Below are positions 6,255 to 8,310 of a stretch of 8,310 bases of DNA, one piece after another (position 1 is the stretch's first letter; the number at the start of each line of letters is the position of its first letter). This stretch comes from JABFRJ01 sp031379035 (GTDB taxonomy: Bacteria; Pseudomonadota; Alphaproteobacteria; Rhizobiales; Hyphomicrobiaceae): the NCBI GenBank assembly GCA_031379035.1, contig JANNEU010000179.1:1-8310 (forward strand), read 5' to 3'. The translations under genes were made by a program, and so were the position numbers. Under the pieces are notes generated by a model. That model saw nothing but the letters and a program-made list of their open reading frames with translations, was not told the origin of the DNA and did no database searches.

Positions 6255-7334
6255 CTACCCCCGTCGCAGCGACCGTCCCGTCTCCCGACTGAACAGGTGA
6301 ACTGCGGCGGGTGGTACCGTGAGCAGTGCTGCTGTGTTCGGGACAGCGGCCGTTGTCGCTGGCAATGAAACGGTGAACGGCGTGCCGCCGATAGTGCCGT
6401 GCACGAGCCGCGTCGGGCCTAATTCTTCGACGAATTCGGATACGAAGGCGATACTCTTGCCGTCTGTGGTGGTCGTGATTTCTGCGTCTTCGGGACGGAT
6501 GCCGACGTCGACCAGCTGCCCGACGCGCACGTCAAAGTGCTGCGCCTCGAACGTTACACGGCTGTCGCCGACCGCGGCTGTGCCGTCGGCCGTCACCGTG
6601 CCGGGCAACAGGTTCATGGCCGGTGAGCCGATGAAGCTTGCGACGAAAGTGGATTCTGGCCGGCGATAGACTTCCGTCGGTGGGCCCACCTGTTCGATAC
6701 GGCCAGCGTTCATCACCACCACTTGATCGGCCAGCGTCATGGCTTCCACTTGGTCGTGGGTGACAAAGATCGACGTGGCTTTCAGGCGATTGTGCAGGCG
6801 GCGGATCTCGATCCGCATGGAGAGCCGGAGCTTGGCGTCGAGGTTCGACAGCGGTTCGTCGAACAGAAAAGCCTGCGGTTCGCGGACAATGGCGCGACCC
6901 ATGGCGACGCGCTGGCGCTGACCACCCGACAGTGCGCGCGGCTTACGCGTGAGATATTCTTCAATGGCCAGCATCTTGGCGGCTTCTGCGACGCGTCGTT
7001 CGATCTCGTCTTTCGGCGTGCGTCGATTGCGCAAACCGTAAGCCATGTTGTCGTAGACGCTCATGTGCGGATAAAGCGCGTAGTTCTGGAACACCATGGC
7101 GATGTCGCGCTCGCCCGGCTCAATATCATTGACGACACGATCGCCGATCCGGCAGGTGCCGGACGTTATCGTCTCAAGGCCGGCGATCATCCGGAGCAAA
7201 GTAGACTTGCCGCAGCCCGATGGGCCGAGCAGCACCGTGAACGAGCCATTCGGAATGACGAGTGAAATACCTTTCACCGCCTCGATGTTCCCGGGATAAA
7301 TTTTGCGCACGTCGTCCAGTGTTACTGCGGCCAT
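6255..7334 (-). CDS. ugpC: ABC importer ATP-binding protein, UgpC/MalK class (sn-glycerol-3-phosphate or sugar uptake)
   Basis: A 359-residue ATPase of the CUT1 (MalK/UgpC) family with normal length. Walker A GPSGCGKST is at 37-45, the Q-loop Q83 is in VFQNYALYPHM, the signature LSGGQRQR is at 135-142, Walker B AFLFDEP is at 155-161 with catalytic E160, the D-loop SNLD is at 163-166, and the switch histidine H193 is in VTHDQVEAM. FIGSPAMN at about 234-241 opens the C-terminal TOBE/regulatory domain typical of this class. The protein acts as a dimer on the inner face of the membrane and powers uptake by two permeases fed by a binding protein. The partial gene at the window's right end encodes such a permease, but a vapBC pair lies between. 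Its ATG is 21 bases after the vapC stop, so it is probably read through from vapBC or from the transporter promoter. The substrate cannot be fixed from the ATPase alone. Confidence 0.92.
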   Translation of the reverse strand: MAAVTLDDVRKIYPGNIEAVKGISLVIPNGSFTVLLGPSGCGKSTLLRMIAGLETITSGTCRIGDRVVNDIEPGERDIAMVFQNYALYPHMSVYDNMAYGLRNRRTPKDEIERRVAEAAKMLAIEEYLTRKPRALSGGQRQRVAMGRAIVREPQAFLFDEPLSNLDAKLRLSMRIEIRRLHNRLKATSIFVTHDQVEAMTLADQVVVMNAGRIEQVGPPTEVYRRPESTFVASFIGSPAMNLLPGTVTADGTAAVGDSRVTFEAQHFDVRVGQLVDVGIRPEDAEITTTTDGKSIAFVSEFVEELGPTRLVHGTIGGTPFTVSLPATTAAVPNTAALLTVPPAAVHLFSRETGRSLRRG

Positions 7335-7355
7335 GGTGTTTCCGTGTGAGAGGTT

Positions 7356-7862
7356 TCAGGCCGTTGCAAGAAGTTGTAGGAGGTTGGCATCATCCAGCGG
7401 TATGGACCCGCGAATTTGTCCATCCTCGCGAACGTACCGCGCTGTCCAAGGATCCAGAACAGGAATGCCGGCTTCCGCAAACGGCCGGACGTCGCGCGTT
7501 ACCATCACAAGTTCATGCTGCTTGGCGATCGCGCCGATCAAAGTGTCAGGCTCAGGAAACGTGTAGCCGCGTGCGCGCCCGCTTTCGACAATTTCGCGCC
7601 ATATGACGAAGGTGTCTTCGGTCGCCGGCAGCACCCGTCCCGCAAACCAGGGCCAGAGATCGTTAGCAAGCCAATTGTCGATTGCGCGTTGCTTTTCGAC
7701 TGTCGGCGCGCGATTGCGACCAAACCGAATTTCCGCAATGTTCACTTCGGTTGTGAACTGAACCGCGATAGGCTGCGATATTGTAAAAGTCGCAACGCTC
7801 GCCGCACATTGCGGCTTTCCAAGTTCTGACAAGACGTTTGTGTCAAGCAAGAAGCCCTTCAT
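7356..7862 (-). CDS. vapC: VapC-family PIN-domain ribonuclease toxin with extended C-terminus
   Basis: A 168-residue PIN-domain protein. The conserved acidic residues that bind the catalytic metal are visible: D7 in FLLDTNVLSEL, E44 in EVNIAEIRFG, D106 in FPEPDTLIGAIA and D124 in VTRDVRPF. This order and spacing match VapC/FitB toxins, which cut specific tRNA or rRNA loops and stop translation. The family core usually ends near IPVLDPW, here at about residue 139. Some 29 extra residues follow (ending LDDANLLQLLATA) that I do not recognise. The start ATG overlaps the antitoxin stop as ATGA, so translation is coupled and the start is secure. It lies inside an ABC transporter operon, 21 bases before ugpC. 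The active site looks complete. Confidence 0.9.
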   Translation of the reverse strand: MKGFLLDTNVLSELGKPQCAASVATFTISQPIAVQFTTEVNIAEIRFGRNRAPTVEKQRAIDNWLANDLWPWFAGRVLPATEDTFVIWREIVESGRARGYTFPEPDTLIGAIAKQHELVMVTRDVRPFAEAGIPVLDPWTARYVREDGQIRGSIPLDDANLLQLLATA

Positions 7863-8077
7863 AAATCAACATTCCGGACCGGCGGGTAGGTCGATCGACG
7901 CTCTAAATCAATCCCGTCGAGCGGGGCTTTGAGCATGACGTCACGAAGTGTCGGCTGCGACGGGGGCGTTTTGTCGAGCGCACGCTCAATCGCAAGCGCT
8001 GCGCGTCGCAATTCTTCCTGTGCTTGTTGAGGCCAGGAGTCTGCTCGATCGAGTACGTCGCGGAGCTGCCCGTTCAT
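7859..8077 (-). CDS. vapB: VapB-like antitoxin partner of the PIN toxin
   Basis: A 72-residue protein directly upstream of vapC and overlapping it by ATGA, the usual antitoxin-first arrangement. The N-terminal half is a predicted helix (VLDRADSWPQQAQEELRRAA). The C-terminal segment LKAPLDGIDLERRSTYPPVR, then NVDL, resembles the toxin-binding tail of VapB/FitA antitoxins, in which an acidic-then-arginine motif (D-L-E-R) inserts into the PIN active site. I see no clear AbrB or ribbon-helix-helix DNA-binding domain in so short a protein, so autoregulation is uncertain. The antitoxin role rests mostly on position, size and the tail motif. The start chosen is the ATG at 8077, with a weak AGCAGG upstream. 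Confidence 0.75.
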   Translation of the reverse strand: MNGQLRDVLDRADSWPQQAQEELRRAALAIERALDKTPPSQPTLRDVMLKAPLDGIDLERRSTYPPVRNVDL

Positions 8078-8113
8078 TGTTGTTGCCTGCTGTGGTTACT
8101 ACACTTGGACAGA

Positions 8114-8142
8114 TAGATAGCCGATTTAAGCCTTTGACACAA
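8114..8142 (-). promoter_or_regulatory. Possible vapBC promoter
   Basis: On the minus strand TTGTGT (8142-8137) and TATCTA (8119-8114) are separated by 17 bases, 36 bases upstream of the vapB start. Both boxes match the sigma-70 consensus poorly (about three of six each). The call rests mainly on the correct spacing, the position in a 94-base gap, and the overlap of the -35 box with an inverted repeat. Confidence 0.27.
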
Positions 8143-8144
8143 AG
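8132..8144. promoter_or_regulatory. Short inverted repeat, candidate operator of vapBC
   Basis: CTTTGACACAAAG is a perfect 5-base-arm inverted repeat around a 3-base centre, overlapping the suggested -35 box. TA antitoxin-toxin complexes commonly bind such palindromes to repress their own promoter. A 5-base arm can arise by chance, so this is tentative. Confidence 0.3.
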
Positions 8145-8171
8145 TCGCGCCATTGCCTCCAGGCCATTCAC

Positions 8172-8310
8172 CTACTTCTCCGTCTCAACCAGGCCTTTGA
8201 CGAACCATCGCTGCATCAGTACGACGACAAGCACCGGCGGCAGCATCGCCACCATGGTTGTCGCGAGTACGATGTTCCATTCGGTCAGCGCGTCGGCCGT
8301 GACGATCATC
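8172..8310 (-). CDS. ugpE: ABC importer inner-membrane permease, UgpE/MalG class, C-terminal end only
   Basis: The final 45 residues of an open frame that continues beyond the right edge, ending at TAG (8174-8172). The visible end reads ITADALTEWNIVLATTMVAM, then LPPVLVVVLMQRWFVKGLVE. This is the characteristic finish of CUT1 permeases of the MalG/UgpE type: an extracytoplasmic loop ending with a residue before W, a last membrane helix with A-x-x-x-x-x-L-P-P/V, and a cytoplasmic Q-R-x-F-V-x-G-L tail. Such permeases form the translocation pore together with a UgpA/MalF partner and bind the ATPase through the preceding EAA loop, which is outside the window. It lies on the same strand as ugpC but is separated from it by vapBC. 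Substrate is not determinable here. Confidence 0.85.
   Translation of the reverse strand, partial: MIVTADALTEWNIVLATTMVAMLPPVLVVVLMQRWFVKGLVETEK

Noticed and set aside
6723..7265. 180-codon plus-strand frame opposite ugpC
   Set aside because: Antisense to a complete ABC ATPase gene with all motifs; no recognisable protein features.
8134..8139. TTGACA on the plus strand as a -35 box
   Set aside because: No plausible -10 box at the right distance and no plus-strand gene downstream. It is better read as part of the CTTTGACACAAAG inverted repeat.

Overview
The window reads as a GC-rich (around 60%) proteobacterial chromosome, most likely alphaproteobacterial. This rests on the divergent oxyR/katG pair, the UgpC/UgpE-type ABC transporter and the dense type II toxin-antitoxin (TA) content. 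The exact taxon cannot be read from the sequence. Genes are tightly packed and no stretch over 300 bases lacks a gene. I saw no tRNA, rRNA, CRISPR array or transposase.

Layout. (1) 1-1027, plus strand: the 3' end of a hicB antitoxin gene overlapping hicA by ATGA, then a parD/parE pair. (2) 1051-2859, minus strand: a 602-residue protein with an N-terminal SIR2-like NAD-hydrolase domain and C-terminal expanded TPR repeats. Its tail-to-tail end lies 23 bases from parE. (3) 2948-3898, minus strand: oxyR, with the two redox cysteines, reading toward the SIR2-TPR gene. (4) 3994-6204, plus strand: katG, divergent from oxyR across a 95-base control region. (5) 6255-8310, minus strand: an ABC importer operon of the glycerol-3-phosphate/sugar class, with the C-terminal end of the permease (ugpE-like) and the ATPase (ugpC-like). 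A complete vapB/vapC TA pair sits between those two genes.

How the genes work together. oxyR and katG form the classical peroxide-sensing and peroxide-detoxifying pair. The 3' ends of katG and ugpC face each other around a GC-rich hairpin. The left third is an accessory stress or defence patch: two adjacent TA modules plus a SIR2-TPR protein of the kind associated with abortive infection by NAD+ depletion. A third TA module interrupts the transporter operon.

The strongest candidate for something undescribed is the SIR2-TPR gene. Its SIR2 half is GC-rich like its surroundings, while its repeat half is clearly poorer in GC. Its repeats have a regular 44-residue period rather than the canonical 34, which suggests a modular sensor swapped onto a conserved NADase effector.
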